12,347 bases of DNA from Clostridiaceae bacterium (GTDB lineage Bacteria; Bacillota; Clostridia; Oscillospirales; Acutalibacteraceae). Position 1 is the stretch's first letter, and every line of letters begins with the position of its first letter. The translations under genes and the position numbers were made by a program. The notes beneath the pieces are model-generated. The model made no database searches. It was not told where the DNA came from and saw nothing but the letters and a program-made list of their open reading frames with translations. The DNA is taken from contig JAEDGK010000058.1 in NCBI GenBank assembly GCA_016297555.1, forward strand, positions 1 to 12,347. Reading direction: 5' to 3'. This document shows positions 1-8,689 of this stretch, piece by piece.

Positions 1-5
1 TTTGA

Positions 6-3000
6 TTATTTATAGTATTCAACAGCCGATTCAAACAGCTTCAAATCAAACTCGCCGGGAACATTTTTATAAAGCCCTGCGCCCGTTCTTTCGGAGTGAC
101 CCATCTTGCCGAGAACTCTGCCGTCGGGCGAAACGATGCCCTCAACGGCGTAATCGGAATTATTGGGGTTAAAGGCGATATCGTTGGTTGCGTTGCCGCT
201 GAAATCAACATACTGCGTTATGATTTGACCGTTGGCGGCAAGCTTCTTGATGAGCGCCTCATCGGCAATAAATCTGCCCTCGCCGTGAGAAATGGGAACG
301 GTGTAAATTTCGCCCTGCTTCGCCTTGGAGAGCCACGGAGAGTTGTTTGAAACAAGCTTTGTGCGAACAAGCCTTGACTGATGCCTGCCGATTGTGTTGT
401 AGGTCAGGGTCGGGCAGGTTTCATCGGTGTCAATAATCTTGCCGTAGGGCACCAGACCCAGCTTGATCAGCGCCTGGAAACCGTTGCAGATGCCGAGCAT
501 AAGTCCGTCGCGCTGTTCAAGAAGGCGTGTAACAGCCTGCTTGATTTCCGCATTGCGGAAAAACGCGGTGATAAATTTGCCCGAGCCGTCCGGCTCGTCG
601 CCGCCCGAGAAGCCGCCGGGGATAAAGATTATCTGGCTTTCCTCGATTTTCTTTGCAAAATCCTCAACCGAGCGTGCGATGCTCGCCGCCGAAAGGTTGT
701 TGACAACAAAGATTTCAGCCTCGGCTCCCGCTCTTTCAGCCGCCTTTGCGGAATCGTATTCGCAGTTTGTGCCCGGGAAAACGGGAATCAACACCTTAGG
801 CTTCGCCGATTTAACGGCGGGCTTTGCAAAGGATGCGGCTTTGTAGTCAAATGTTTCTATTTTCTTTTCGGGCATTTTGATGTTGCAGGAATAAATATCC
901 TCAAGCTTATCCTCATAGATGGCGAGCAGCTTTGAAAGCTCTGCGCTTTCACCGCCGTAGGAAATCGCCTCTTTTTCGGTTGTTTTGCCCAGAAGCACGC
1001 CGCAGTCGGTGTTATCGGTCATCTCGATAATAAATGAGCCGTAGGAATAGCCGAAAATGTCGCTGAGCGAAATGCCGCCGTCAAACTCAAAGCCGATTCC
1101 GTTGCCCATTGCCATTTTGAGAACGGCTTCCGCCGCGCCGCCCGCCGTGGGAGTATAGACAGCCGCCGCCTTGCCCGCTTCAACAAGCGCGTGAACCTTG
1201 TCATAAACAGCAAGGAGTGAAGCGGTGTCGGGCAGGTTATCTGCCGTGTATTCGGGTTTGAGCATAACAACTCTGTGACCCGCCGCCTTAAATTCGGGCG
1301 AAACAATGTTTTTGATGTTTTCGGTGGTAACGGCAAACGAAACAAGGGTGGGAGGAACATCGATGTGCTCAAAGGTTCCGCTCATTGAATCCTTGCCGCC
1401 GATTGCCGCAATTTTAAGCTCCGTCTGAGCCTTGAATGCGCCGAGCAGAGCCGCAAGAGGCTTGCCCCAGCGGCGGGAATCCTTCATCGGTTTCTCGAAG
1501 TATTCCTGGAATGTCAGATAAACCTCGTTGAAGCCTGCGCCCGCGGCGATGAGCTTTGAAACGGACTCAATAACCGCAAGATATGCGCCGTGATAAGGGC
1601 TTTTCTCGGTAATCATCGGGTTGTAGCCCCAAGACATCAGGGAGCAGGTTTCGGTGTCCTTCTTTTCAACGGCAATTTTGTGAACCATTGCCTGAATGGG
1701 AGTGAGCTGATTTTTGCCTCCAAACGGCATAAGTACGGTGTTTGCGCCGATGGTTGAGTCAAAACGCTCGGAAAGCCCTCTCTTTGAGCAGATATTCAAA
1801 TCGCCCGCAAGAGCGGTGTAAAGCTCGGTGAACGAGCCGTTAATTTCTTTATCGTAATTTTCAAGCTTTGCGGGAGCAATGTCAATGTGCTTCTGCGCGC
1901 CGTTGGAATTAAGAAATTCGCGGCTGATGTTGACTATCGCCCTGCCGTTCCAATTCATAACAAGATAGGGTTTCTCTTTAACAACGGCAACAACGGTTGA
2001 TTCGAGATTTTCGCTGTTGGCGATTTCGCAGAAACGCTCGGCGTCCTTTGCCTCAACAACAACAGCCATTCTCTCCTGGCTTTCGGAAATGGCAAGCTCC
2101 GTGCCGTCAAGTCCCTCATATTTTTTGGGAACGGCGTTGAGGTTGATTTCAAGTCCGTCCGCAAGCTCGCCGATGGCAACGGAAACGCCGCCTGCGCCGA
2201 AATCGTTGCAGCGCTTGATAAGGCGTGAAGCCTCTTTATTTCTGAAAAGGCGCTGGAGCTTTCTTTCCTCGGGAGCGTTACCCTTCTGAACCTCTGCGCC
2301 GCAGCTTTCAAGGGATTTAAGGTTATGCGATTTTGACGAGCCGGTTGCGCCGCCGCAACCGTCGCGTCCCGTTCTGCCGCCGAGCAGGATTACAAGGTCG
2401 CCGTCCTGCGGGCATTCGCGGCGAACATTCTCTTCGGGAGTTGCCGCAATAACCGCGCCGATTTCCATACGCTTTGCAACATAGCCGGGGTGATAAAGCT
2501 CGTCAACAATGCCTGTTGCAAGACCTATCTGATTGCCGTAGGAGCTGTAGCCCGCCGCGGCGGTGGTAACAATTTTTCTCTGAGGCAGCTTGCCCTCGAT
2601 GGTTTCGCTCACGGGAACGGTGGGGTCGCCCGCGCCTGTTACGCGCATTGCGGCATAAACATAGCTTCTGCCCGAGAGCGGGTCACGGATTGCGCCGCCG
2701 ATGCAGGTTGCCGCGCCGCCGAAAGGCTCAATTTCGGTGGGATGATTGTGGGTTTCATTCTTGAAAAGAAGAAGCCATTTTTCGGTTTTGCCCTCGATTT
2801 CAACATCAATCTTGACTGTGCAGGCGTTGATTTCCTCGCTCTCGTCAAGCTTGGGGAGCAAGCCCTGCTGTTTGAGGTATCTTGCGGCTATCGTTGCGAT
2901 ATCCATAAGATTTACGGGCTTGGTTCTGCCCGTTGCCTTTCTTGCCGCAAGATAGTCATTATATGCCTTTTCAAGCAGCTCGTCCTCAAATTTGACCGAA

Positions 3001-3695
3001 TCAATGCTTGTCAGGAATGTGGTGTGGCGGCAATGGTCAGACCAATAGGTGTCAATCATTCTGATTTCGGTTATCGTGGGGTCTCTGTGCTCGCTGATAA
3101 AATACTCCTGACAGAATTTGATGTCGTCAAGATCCATTGCAAGTCCGTTTTTCTCAACGAACTCGGCAAGCTCCGCTTCCGAAAGCCCGATGAAGCCGTC
3201 AAGAGTTTTAACTGTTTCGGGGATATCGTAGTCGGCGGCAAGAGTTTCAAACTTTTCAAGCGAAGCTTCTCTTGCCTCAACGGGGTTGATTACATATTTT
3301 TTAATGCGAGCCAAATCCTCGTCGCTTATATTTCCGTAAAGGCAATAAATTTTTGCCGTTTTAACAAGAGGTCTTTCGCCCTTGGAGATAATCTGAATAC
3401 ATTCGGCGCAGGAATTTGCTCTCTGGTCAAACTGACCGGGCAGATATTCAACCGCAAAAAGCCTGTCACATTCAAGGTCAGGCTCTTCGGTTATGATATC
3501 GAGCTGAGGCTCGGAGAGAACGGTGGTTTTTGAATATTCAAAAATCTCCTTTTCGGTGTTTTCAATGTCATAGCGGTTGAGGATTCTGACATTTTCAAGC
3601 CCTGCAACGCCCAAAAGGGAAACAAGCTCGTTTTTAAGGGAGCGCGCTTCGTTGGCAAGCTCCTTTTTCTTTTCAACATAGGCTCTGTAAACCAT
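6..3695 (-). CDS. purL: Phosphoribosylformylglycinamidine synthase, single-chain
   Basis: Converts FGAR, ATP and glutamine to FGAM, the fourth step of purine synthesis, in the cytosol. The 1,229-residue chain carries all parts that are split into PurS, PurL and PurQ in Bacilli. It has a PurS-like N-terminal region, a linker with the SDHCRHTTF signature (219-227), a first AIRS-type domain with ETHNHPT (314-320) and DFGAGG (498-503), a second AIRS-type domain (roughly 640-960), and a C-terminal class I glutaminase from about 966. The glutaminase triad is visible as Cys1070 (GICNG), His1200 and Glu1202 (GHSER). The oxyanion region is PGGFSGGDE near 1026-1034. The length is slightly below the proteobacterial enzyme (about 1,295), as in the clostridial single-chain clade. 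The start ATG follows GGAGG by 11 bases, and that GGAGG lies in the last codons of purD. It is the last gene visible in the operon. The stop is at 6-8, so what follows is not seen. Confidence 0.97.
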   Translation of the reverse strand: MVYRAYVEKKKELANEARSLKNELVSLLGVAGLENVRILNRYDIENTEKEIFEYSKTTVLSEPQLDIITEEPDLECDRLFAVEYLPGQFDQRANSCAECIQIISKGERPLVKTAKIYCLYGNISDEDLARIKKYVINPVEAREASLEKFETLAADYDIPETVKTLDGFIGLSEAELAEFVEKNGLAMDLDDIKFCQEYFISEHRDPTITEIRMIDTYWSDHCRHTTFLTSIDSVKFEDELLEKAYNDYLAARKATGRTKPVNLMDIATIAARYLKQQGLLPKLDESEEINACTVKIDVEIEGKTEKWLLLFKNETHNHPTEIEPFGGAATCIGGAIRDPLSGRSYVYAAMRVTGAGDPTVPVSETIEGKLPQRKIVTTAAAGYSSYGNQIGLATGIVDELYHPGYVAKRMEIGAVIAATPEENVRRECPQDGDLVILLGGRTGRDGCGGATGSSKSHNLKSLESCGAEVQKGNAPEERKLQRLFRNKEASRLIKRCNDFGAGGVSVAIGELADGLEINLNAVPKKYEGLDGTELAISESQERMAVVVEAKDAERFCEIANSENLESTVVAVVKEKPYLVMNWNGRAIVNISREFLNSNGAQKHIDIAPAKLENYDKEINGSFTELYTALAGDLNICSKRGLSERFDSTIGANTVLMPFGGKNQLTPIQAMVHKIAVEKKDTETCSLMSWGYNPMITEKSPYHGAYLAVIESVSKLIAAGAGFNEVYLTFQEYFEKPMKDSRRWGKPLAALLGAFKAQTELKIAAIGGKDSMSGTFEHIDVPPTLVSFAVTTENIKNIVSPEFKAAGHRVVMLKPEYTADNLPDTASLLAVYDKVHALVEAGKAAAVYTPTAGGAAEAVLKMAMGNGIGFEFDGGISLSDIFGYSYGSFIIEMTDNTDCGVLLGKTTEKEAISYGGESAELSKLLAIYEDKLEDIYSCNIKMPEKKIETFDYKAASFAKPAVKSAKPKVLIPVFPGTNCEYDSAKAAERAGAEAEIFVVNNLSAASIARSVEDFAKKIEESQIIFIPGGFSGGDEPDGSGKFITAFFRNAEIKQAVTRLLEQRDGLMLGICNGFQALIKLGLVPYGKIIDTDETCPTLTYNTIGRHQSRLVRTKLVSNNSPWLSKAKQGEIYTVPISHGEGRFIADEALIKKLAANGQIITQYVDFSGNATNDIAFNPNNSDYAVEGIVSPDGRVLGKMGHSERTGAGLYKNVPGEFDLKLFESAVEYYK

Positions 3696-3700
3696 AATCT

Positions 3701-4954
3701 TTAAACCTCCAATGCTTTCTTCCCTATATCGTGTCTGTAATAAGCGTTTGCAAAGCTGACTGTTTTAACGGTTTCGTATGCCTTGGAAACCGCGTCGGCA
3801 AGAGTATCCGCCGTTTCGGTTACGCCGAGCACGCGTCCGCCTGCCGTGAGCAGCTTGCCGCCGCTGAGCTTTGCGCCCGCAACATAAATATTCTTATCGG
3901 CGGGCATTGTGATTTCAAAGCCCGTTTCGTATTTCTGAGGATAGCCCTCCGACGCCATAACAACGCAGCAGGCGTGTTTTTTGCTGAATTTTACCTGCTC
4001 TGCGGTAAGAGTTCCCGCGGCAACGCTTTTCATTATTGAGAAAAGGTCGCTTTCAAGCAGGGGGAGCACAACCTGTGTTTCGGGATCGCCGAAGCGGCAG
4101 TTATATTCGATAACCTTGGGGCCGTCCTTGGTTATCATCAAGCCGAAGTAAAGGCAGCCTTTAAAGGTTCTGCCCTCGGCGTTCATTGCGTTCACGGTGG
4201 GCAGGAAAATCTCTTTCATGCATCTGTCTGCAATTTCGGGGATGTAATAGGGATTGGGAGCAACGGTTCCCATTCCGCCCGTGTTAAGCCCCTTATCGTT
4301 ATCAAGCGCACGCTTGTGATCCATTGAAGAAATCATGGGCACAACGGTTTTGCCGTCTGTAAACGAAAGCACCGAAACCTCGGGTCCCTCAAGAAATTCT
4401 TCAATAACAATCTGATTTCCGCTCTCGCCGAAAGCCTTGTCCTCCATTATAGTTTTAACGGCGGCTTTCGCTTCGTCACGGGTCATGGCTATGATAACGC
4501 CCTTGCCCAGCGCAAGACCGTCCGCCTTGATAACCGTGGGCACGGGAGCGGCTTCGAGATAGGCAAGCGCTTTTTCCGCGCTGTCAAAAACCTCATAAGC
4601 GGCTGTGGGTATGCCGTATTTCTTCATCAGATTTTTTGAAAAAACCTTGCTTCCCTCAATTATCGCCGCCTTTTTTTCAGGTCCGAAGCAGGGAATTCCG
4701 ATTTTTTCAAGCTCGTCAACCGCGCCGAGAACCAGCGGGTCATCGGGAGCAACAACGGCAAAGCCGATGTCATTGGCTTTTGCAAAATCAACGATTGCGG
4801 GAATATCCTTTGCGCCGATTGCAACACATTCCGCGTCGCCCGCCATACCGCCGTTGCCGGGCAGGGCATAAATCTTTTCTATTTCATTGCTTTCTTTAAG
4901 CTTTTTTATGATGGCGTGCTCTCTGCCGCCGCCGCCGACTACAAGAACCTTCAT
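3701..4954 (-). CDS. purD: Phosphoribosylamine-glycine ligase (GAR synthetase)
   Basis: Joins phosphoribosylamine to glycine with ATP to give GAR, the second purine step. The 417 residues match the usual family length. Seen in order: the N-terminal GGGGREHAI loop (7-15), the ATP-grasp segment VIKADGLALGKGV (141-153), EEFLEGPEVSVL (185-196), MDHKRALDNDKGLNTGGMG (211-229) and the metal-binding end YNCRFGDPETQV (284-295). The family's GPE..PLV segment reads APDDPLV (69-75) here, a conservative Glu to Asp change. The ATG overlaps the purN stop as ATGA, and GGAGG lies seven bases upstream inside purN, so translation is probably coupled to purN. PurD uses the unstable product of PurF, and co-expression from one message fits that. 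Confidence 0.97.
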   Translation of the reverse strand: MKVLVVGGGGREHAIIKKLKESNEIEKIYALPGNGGMAGDAECVAIGAKDIPAIVDFAKANDIGFAVVAPDDPLVLGAVDELEKIGIPCFGPEKKAAIIEGSKVFSKNLMKKYGIPTAAYEVFDSAEKALAYLEAAPVPTVIKADGLALGKGVIIAMTRDEAKAAVKTIMEDKAFGESGNQIVIEEFLEGPEVSVLSFTDGKTVVPMISSMDHKRALDNDKGLNTGGMGTVAPNPYYIPEIADRCMKEIFLPTVNAMNAEGRTFKGCLYFGLMITKDGPKVIEYNCRFGDPETQVVLPLLESDLFSIMKSVAAGTLTAEQVKFSKKHACCVVMASEGYPQKYETGFEITMPADKNIYVAGAKLSGGKLLTAGGRVLGVTETADTLADAVSKAYETVKTVSFANAYYRHDIGKKALEV

Positions 4955-5559
4955 TGTTTAGCCTCCGTAATTATCTCTTTGCAAATCTTTTCCGCCGAGA
5001 GGGGAAGAATTATCCATTCCGCCTGCTCCATAACTCTTTTTTGGAGCGTTTCGGGCGTGTCGCCCGGCTCTATGTCAACGGCTTTCTGCATAATGATTTT
5101 TCCGCCGTCGGGTATTTCGTTAACAAAGTGAACCGTGGCGCCCGTTACCTTAACTCCGTAATCAAGAGCCGCACGGTGAACCCTCAGCCCGTAAAAGCCT
5201 TCGCCGCAGAATGAGGGAATGAGCGAGGGGTGAACATTTATTATCCTGTCTTTATAATGAGAGGTGAAGCGCTCGCTGAGAATGCTCATAAAGCCCGCAA
5301 GGATTATCAGGTCAATTTTGCCGCCGTCAAGCAGCTCAATGAGCCTGCCCTCAAAATCGGGCGTTTCGCTTTTAAGAACGGTTTCTGTTCTTATGCCTGC
5401 CTTTGCGGCTCTTTCGAGCGCATAAGCTCCCGCTTTGTTTGAGATAACAAGCGTTATTTCTCCGCTGGCTATGATGCCGCTGTTTTGCGCGTCAATCAAA
5501 GCCTGAAGATTTGTTCCGCCGCCCGAAACGAGCACGGCTATACGGGCTTTCCGAGCCAT
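4951..5559 (-). CDS. purN: GAR formyltransferase, 10-formyl-THF dependent
   Basis: Transfers a formyl group from 10-formyltetrahydrofolate to GAR, the third purine step. The 202 residues match the family. Visible motifs are the phosphate-binding loop VSGGGTNLQAL (11-21), the folate-pocket segment ILAGFMSIL (86-94), the catalytic segment INVHPSLIPSF with Asn108 and His110, and Asp151 in EIPDGGKII. These correspond to Asn106, His108 and Asp144 of the E. coli enzyme. The start ATG has an AAGGAGA ribosome site that overlaps the stop codon of the preceding FNT gene, leaving an 11-base gap. It is folate-dependent, unlike the formate-dependent PurT. Any link with the FNT channel next door would therefore run through formate-tetrahydrofolate ligase, which is not in this window. 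Confidence 0.97.
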   Translation of the reverse strand: MARKARIAVLVSGGGTNLQALIDAQNSGIIASGEITLVISNKAGAYALERAAKAGIRTETVLKSETPDFEGRLIELLDGGKIDLIILAGFMSILSERFTSHYKDRIINVHPSLIPSFCGEGFYGLRVHRAALDYGVKVTGATVHFVNEIPDGGKIIMQKAVDIEPGDTPETLQKRVMEQAEWIILPLSAEKICKEIITEAKQ

Positions 5560-5570
5560 AACTGTTCTCC

Positions 5571-6164
5571 TTAATCCTTTATTTTATCCAAAAGTGCGAT
5601 TGCCGCAGACCCGACGAAATTGCCGAGAATTATTATCCATATGTATATAAATGCGTCAAGGCTGACAATTCCCGAAAGCGAGAAATAAAACATATCGGCT
5701 ATCGAATGCTCAAAGCCGCTGAGAATGAAAACGGGAATACAGAAAATGACGCCGAGCGGAGAATTCTTCTTTCTGAAAACCGCAACCGCAATATACATAA
5801 GCACTCCGCAAAGCAGAGCCTTGAAAAACGCCTGAGGCATTGTTTGGAGCAGCCTTGCCGAGCAGGCGGTCATAGCTTTTTCGACCGCGGCGGGCGAAGC
5901 CGCGGCAAACGCCTTTGCGCCGAGAAACGCGCCGACGAGGTTGCCGGGCAGGCACAAAAGCAGCTCCGAGATATCTTTTTTAGTGTGGCTCGCAACAATG
6001 AAGCCCGCCTTGCCCGTGAAAAGCGCAAAGCCGAGACAGCATATTGCAAGCAGGGCAACGGCAAAAAGCACCGCGCCGACATATTTATTGTCGCAGGAAA
6101 GATACACAGCGCCGCCGAGAGCGACCGCAAAACCTGCGGCTATGCCGCTGAAAACGGTTTTCAT
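5571..6164 (-). CDS. Compact formate/nitrite transporter (FNT) family channel
   Basis: An integral membrane protein of the FocA/NirC family, which forms pentameric channels for small monovalent anions such as formate, nitrite or hydrosulfide. The 197 residues contain six hydrophobic segments (about 3-22, 28-50, 68-88, 112-130, 136-160, 171-193). Family landmarks are present: LFTGKAG after segment 2 (the omega-loop region), Lys115 in segment 4, and SGFEHSIADMF with the central channel His153. FocA-type proteins are usually 260-285 residues. This one is shorter at both ends and in the loops, but no membrane segment is missing. The ATG at 6164 shares one base with the purM stop (TGATG) and lacks a strong ribosome site, which suggests translational coupling. 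A TTG two codons upstream is less likely. It sits just before purN, so formate is the best guess for substrate, but this is inference. Confidence 0.85.
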   Translation of the reverse strand: MKTVFSGIAAGFAVALGGAVYLSCDNKYVGAVLFAVALLAICCLGFALFTGKAGFIVASHTKKDISELLLCLPGNLVGAFLGAKAFAAASPAAVEKAMTACSARLLQTMPQAFFKALLCGVLMYIAVAVFRKKNSPLGVIFCIPVFILSGFEHSIADMFYFSLSGIVSLDAFIYIWIIILGNFVGSAAIALLDKIKD

Positions 6165-7201
6165 CAGCAAATAACAACCTTTTCTTCCGATTTGATGATT
6201 TCGCCCATAATGTAAGCGTCCTCGCCGTTTGCTCTGAGGATTTCAACCGCCTTTTCGGCGTCATCCTTTGCAACAACGATGCTCATACCAACGCCCATAT
6301 TAAAGGTGTTGAACATATCTCTTTCGGGGATATTGCCCTTTTCGGCAATCAAATCAAAGATGGGCAGAATTCTCAGAGAAGCCTTGTCAATCTTTGCGCC
6401 GAAGCCCTCGGGAATACTTCTCGGAATGTTTTCATAAAATCCGCCGCCCGTGATGTGAGAAACCGCCTTAACCGTTATCTGCTCAAACAGAGCGGTCATG
6501 GGCTTAACATAAATCTTGGTGGGGGTAAGCAGGGTTTCGCCTACCGACTTGCCGCCGAGGCTCTCAACGGGCGATTTGATATCGGCGTTTTCAACATCAA
6601 AAACCTTGCGGACAAGGGAGAAGCCGTTGGAATGAACGCCGCTTGAGGGCAGGGCTATAACCGCGTCGCCCTCGGTGATTTTTGAATTATCCAAAACCTT
6701 GTCTTTATCGACAACGCCTACGCAGAAGCCTGCAAGGTCATATTCGTCAACGGGATAGAAGCCGGGCATTTCTGCAGTTTCTCCGCCGATGAGAGCGGCG
6801 TTTGACTGAACGCAGCCCTCGGCAATGCCCGAAACGATATCGGCTATTCTCTCGGGAACATTCTTGCCGCAGGCAATGTAGTCAAGGAAAAACAGGGGCT
6901 TTGCGCCGCAGCAAATGATATCGTTTGCACACATTGCAACGCAGTCAATGCCGACCGTATCGTGCTTATCCATAATAAAAGCGAGCTTGAGCTTAGTGCC
7001 GACTCCGTCTGTTCCGCTGACGAGAACGGGCTTTGAAATGCCCGTCAAATCAAGCTCGAAAAGGCCGCCGAAGCCGCCTATATCGGAGAGTGCACCCGCC
7101 GTGAGGGTTTTTGCGATATGCTTTTTCATAAGCTCTACCGCCTTGTAGCCGGCAGTTATGTCAACGCCCGCCGATTTGTAGCTTTCGCTGAAGCTTTTCA
7201 T
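6164..7201 (-). CDS. purM: AIR synthetase (FGAM cyclo-ligase)
   Basis: Closes the imidazole ring, turning FGAM into AIR with ATP, the fifth purine step. The 345 residues match the family length. Motifs seen are SGTDGVGTKLKLAF (62-75), the MCANDI segment (90-95), the GGETAEMPGFYP loop (139-150) and ITGGG in the C-terminal AIRS domain. The ATG follows AGGAGG by eight bases, and this Shine-Dalgarno lies within the last codons of purF, only three bases from the purF stop. The gene is intact, and its TGA stop overlaps the start of the FNT channel gene. Functionally it takes the product of PurL, which is encoded at the end of the same operon. Confidence 0.97.
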   Translation of the reverse strand: MKSFSESYKSAGVDITAGYKAVELMKKHIAKTLTAGALSDIGGFGGLFELDLTGISKPVLVSGTDGVGTKLKLAFIMDKHDTVGIDCVAMCANDIICCGAKPLFFLDYIACGKNVPERIADIVSGIAEGCVQSNAALIGGETAEMPGFYPVDEYDLAGFCVGVVDKDKVLDNSKITEGDAVIALPSSGVHSNGFSLVRKVFDVENADIKSPVESLGGKSVGETLLTPTKIYVKPMTALFEQITVKAVSHITGGGFYENIPRSIPEGFGAKIDKASLRILPIFDLIAEKGNIPERDMFNTFNMGVGMSIVVAKDDAEKAVEILRANGEDAYIMGEIIKSEEKVVIC

Positions 7202-7204
7202 GGT

Positions 7205-8641
7205 TTATTCCTCCTGTGAAGATTCACTTATTTTTCTTTCAAAGCGGCTCTTTGCCGGCTTTTCCTCGGGGATAGAGGTGGGGTAATTCGCGGTGAAGCA
7301 GGCGTCGCAGTAACAGCCCTGCTTACCTATGAGCATTGACAGATGGTCAACATTGAGATAGCCGAGACTGTCAACGCCGATGATTTTTGCGATTTCATCG
7401 TGGGTATGGTTGCAGGCAATCAGCAGGTCGCGCGAGTCGATATCCGTGCCGTAAAAGCAGGGGTTGAGAAACGGCGGAGATGAAACGCGCATATGAACCT
7501 CTTTTGCGCCCGCGTCGCGCAGGAGCTTAACTATCCTTGCGCTCGTGGTGCCTCTGACTATTGAATCGTCAACAAGCACAACTCTTTTGCCCTTAATTGT
7601 GTCCGAAACGGGATTGAGCTTGATTCTGACCAAATCCTCGCGGGATTTCTGACCCGGTGAGATAAAGGTTCTGCCGATATATTTGTTTTTGATAAATCCC
7701 ATTCCGTAGGGAATTCCCGACTGGCGGGAGTAGCCTATTGCGGCATCGATGCCCGAATCGGGAACGCCCACAACAACATCCGCCTGAACGGGATGCTCGA
7801 GCGCAAGGCACGCGCCCGCGTTAATCCTTGCGGAGTGAACGCTTACTCCGTCGATAACCGAATCGGGTCTTGCAAAATAAATGTATTCAAAAATACATAT
7901 GCTCTTTTTTGCCTTGCCGCAATGGTCTTTTATGGAGCGCACGCCGTTTTTCTCAAAAACAACGATTTCTCCCGGCTCAATGTCCCTCACAAACGCCGCG
8001 CCTACCGCATCAAGCGCGCAGGTTTCGGAGGCAACAACATATGAGCCGTCTTTGGTTTTGCCGTAGCACAGCGGTCTGAAACCGTTTTCATCGCGCACGG
8101 CAATGAGCTTTGAAGGAGACATAATTGCGAGCGAATAGGCTCCCTTGATTTTGTTCATGGCGGCGTTTACCGCCTGCTCAATAGACGGAGCGGTCAGCCG
8201 CTCCTTTGTGATGATATAAGAGATAACCTCTGTGTCGCTCGTGGTGTGGAAGATTGAGCCGCTCAGCTCAAGCTCACGGCGCAGCTCAAAAGAATTGACG
8301 AGATTGCCGTTGTGGGCAAGCGCCATATGCCCCTTGATGTGGTTAACGACTATCGGCTGAGTGTTGAGCCTGTTGCCCGCTCCCGTTGTGCCGTAGCGGA
8401 CATGGGCAACTGCCATATTCCCCTCGCCCAGCTCGTCAAGCGCTCTTGAATTAAGCACCTCGCTGACAAGCCCGACATCCTTGTAGGAGTTAAAAACTCC
8501 GTCGTCGTTAACAACTATGCCGCAGCTTTCCTGCCCTCTGTGCTGAAGCGCACACAGACCGTAATAAGCAAGAGCGGCAACATTTTCTCTGCTCTGTGAG
8601 AAAATCCCGAAAACTCCGCATTCTTCATTGATTTTCTTCAT
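7205..8641 (-). CDS. purF: Glutamine PRPP amidotransferase, canonical 4Fe-4S type
   Basis: Commits PRPP to purine synthesis by making 5-phosphoribosylamine from glutamine. Numbered from the chosen ATG (478 residues), a seven-residue propeptide MKKINEE precedes the catalytic Cys8 of CGVFGIF, so processing is expected as in Bacillus PurF. The glutaminase residues are in place: Arg82 in HVRYG, Asn111 and Gly112 in AHNGN, and the Asp of SDTEV near 136. The PRPP loop VVLVDDSIVRGTTS lies near 354-367, and the flexible loop has NKYIGRTFISPGQ. Candidate iron-sulfur cysteines are 249, 395, 445 and 448, matching the Bacillus pattern and implying oxygen sensitivity. An in-frame ATG at 8647 is only one base from AGAAGG, whereas the ATG at 8641 is seven bases away, so 8641 was chosen. 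It lies directly after a degenerate-glutaminase paralog. Confidence 0.96.
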   Translation of the reverse strand: MKKINEECGVFGIFSQSRENVAALAYYGLCALQHRGQESCGIVVNDDGVFNSYKDVGLVSEVLNSRALDELGEGNMAVAHVRYGTTGAGNRLNTQPIVVNHIKGHMALAHNGNLVNSFELRRELELSGSIFHTTSDTEVISYIITKERLTAPSIEQAVNAAMNKIKGAYSLAIMSPSKLIAVRDENGFRPLCYGKTKDGSYVVASETCALDAVGAAFVRDIEPGEIVVFEKNGVRSIKDHCGKAKKSICIFEYIYFARPDSVIDGVSVHSARINAGACLALEHPVQADVVVGVPDSGIDAAIGYSRQSGIPYGMGFIKNKYIGRTFISPGQKSREDLVRIKLNPVSDTIKGKRVVLVDDSIVRGTTSARIVKLLRDAGAKEVHMRVSSPPFLNPCFYGTDIDSRDLLIACNHTHDEIAKIIGVDSLGYLNVDHLSMLIGKQGCYCDACFTANYPTSIPEEKPAKSRFERKISESSQEE

Positions 8642-8648
8642 ATACATA

Positions 8649-8654
8649 CCTTCT
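8649..8654 (-). promoter_or_regulatory. Ribosome binding site that decides the purF start
   Basis: AGAAGG on the minus strand lies seven bases before the ATG at 8641 and one base before the ATG at 8647. Normal spacing favours the inner start, which shortens the PurF propeptide from nine to seven residues. Confidence 0.7.
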
Positions 8655-8689
8655 TCTATATAAGCCGCGGGTTCAAAAACAGACGAATA

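Noticed and set aside
381..935. Open frame of 184 codons on the plus strand, opposite the PurL glutaminase domain
   Set aside because: The opposite strand encodes the conserved PurL C-terminus with its catalytic residues. This frame has no recognisable motif or ribosome site.
2490..3533. Open frame of 347 codons on the plus strand, opposite purL
   Set aside because: It lies entirely antisense to conserved purL sequence, shows no family motifs, and results from the codon bias of the GC-rich gene on the other strand.
5571..6164. Reading the FNT protein as a truncated remnant because it is only 197 residues
   Set aside because: All six membrane segments plus the conserved Lys and His are present. 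The shortness is in the termini and loops.
5706..6215. Open frame of 169 codons on the plus strand, opposite the FNT gene
   Set aside because: The product is charged and low-complexity with no family features, while the minus strand encodes a six-segment membrane protein with FNT signatures.
8642..8689. Internal promoter in the gap before purF
   Set aside because: A TTGAAC-like hexamer is present, but there is no -10 at suitable spacing and the gap is only 48 bases.
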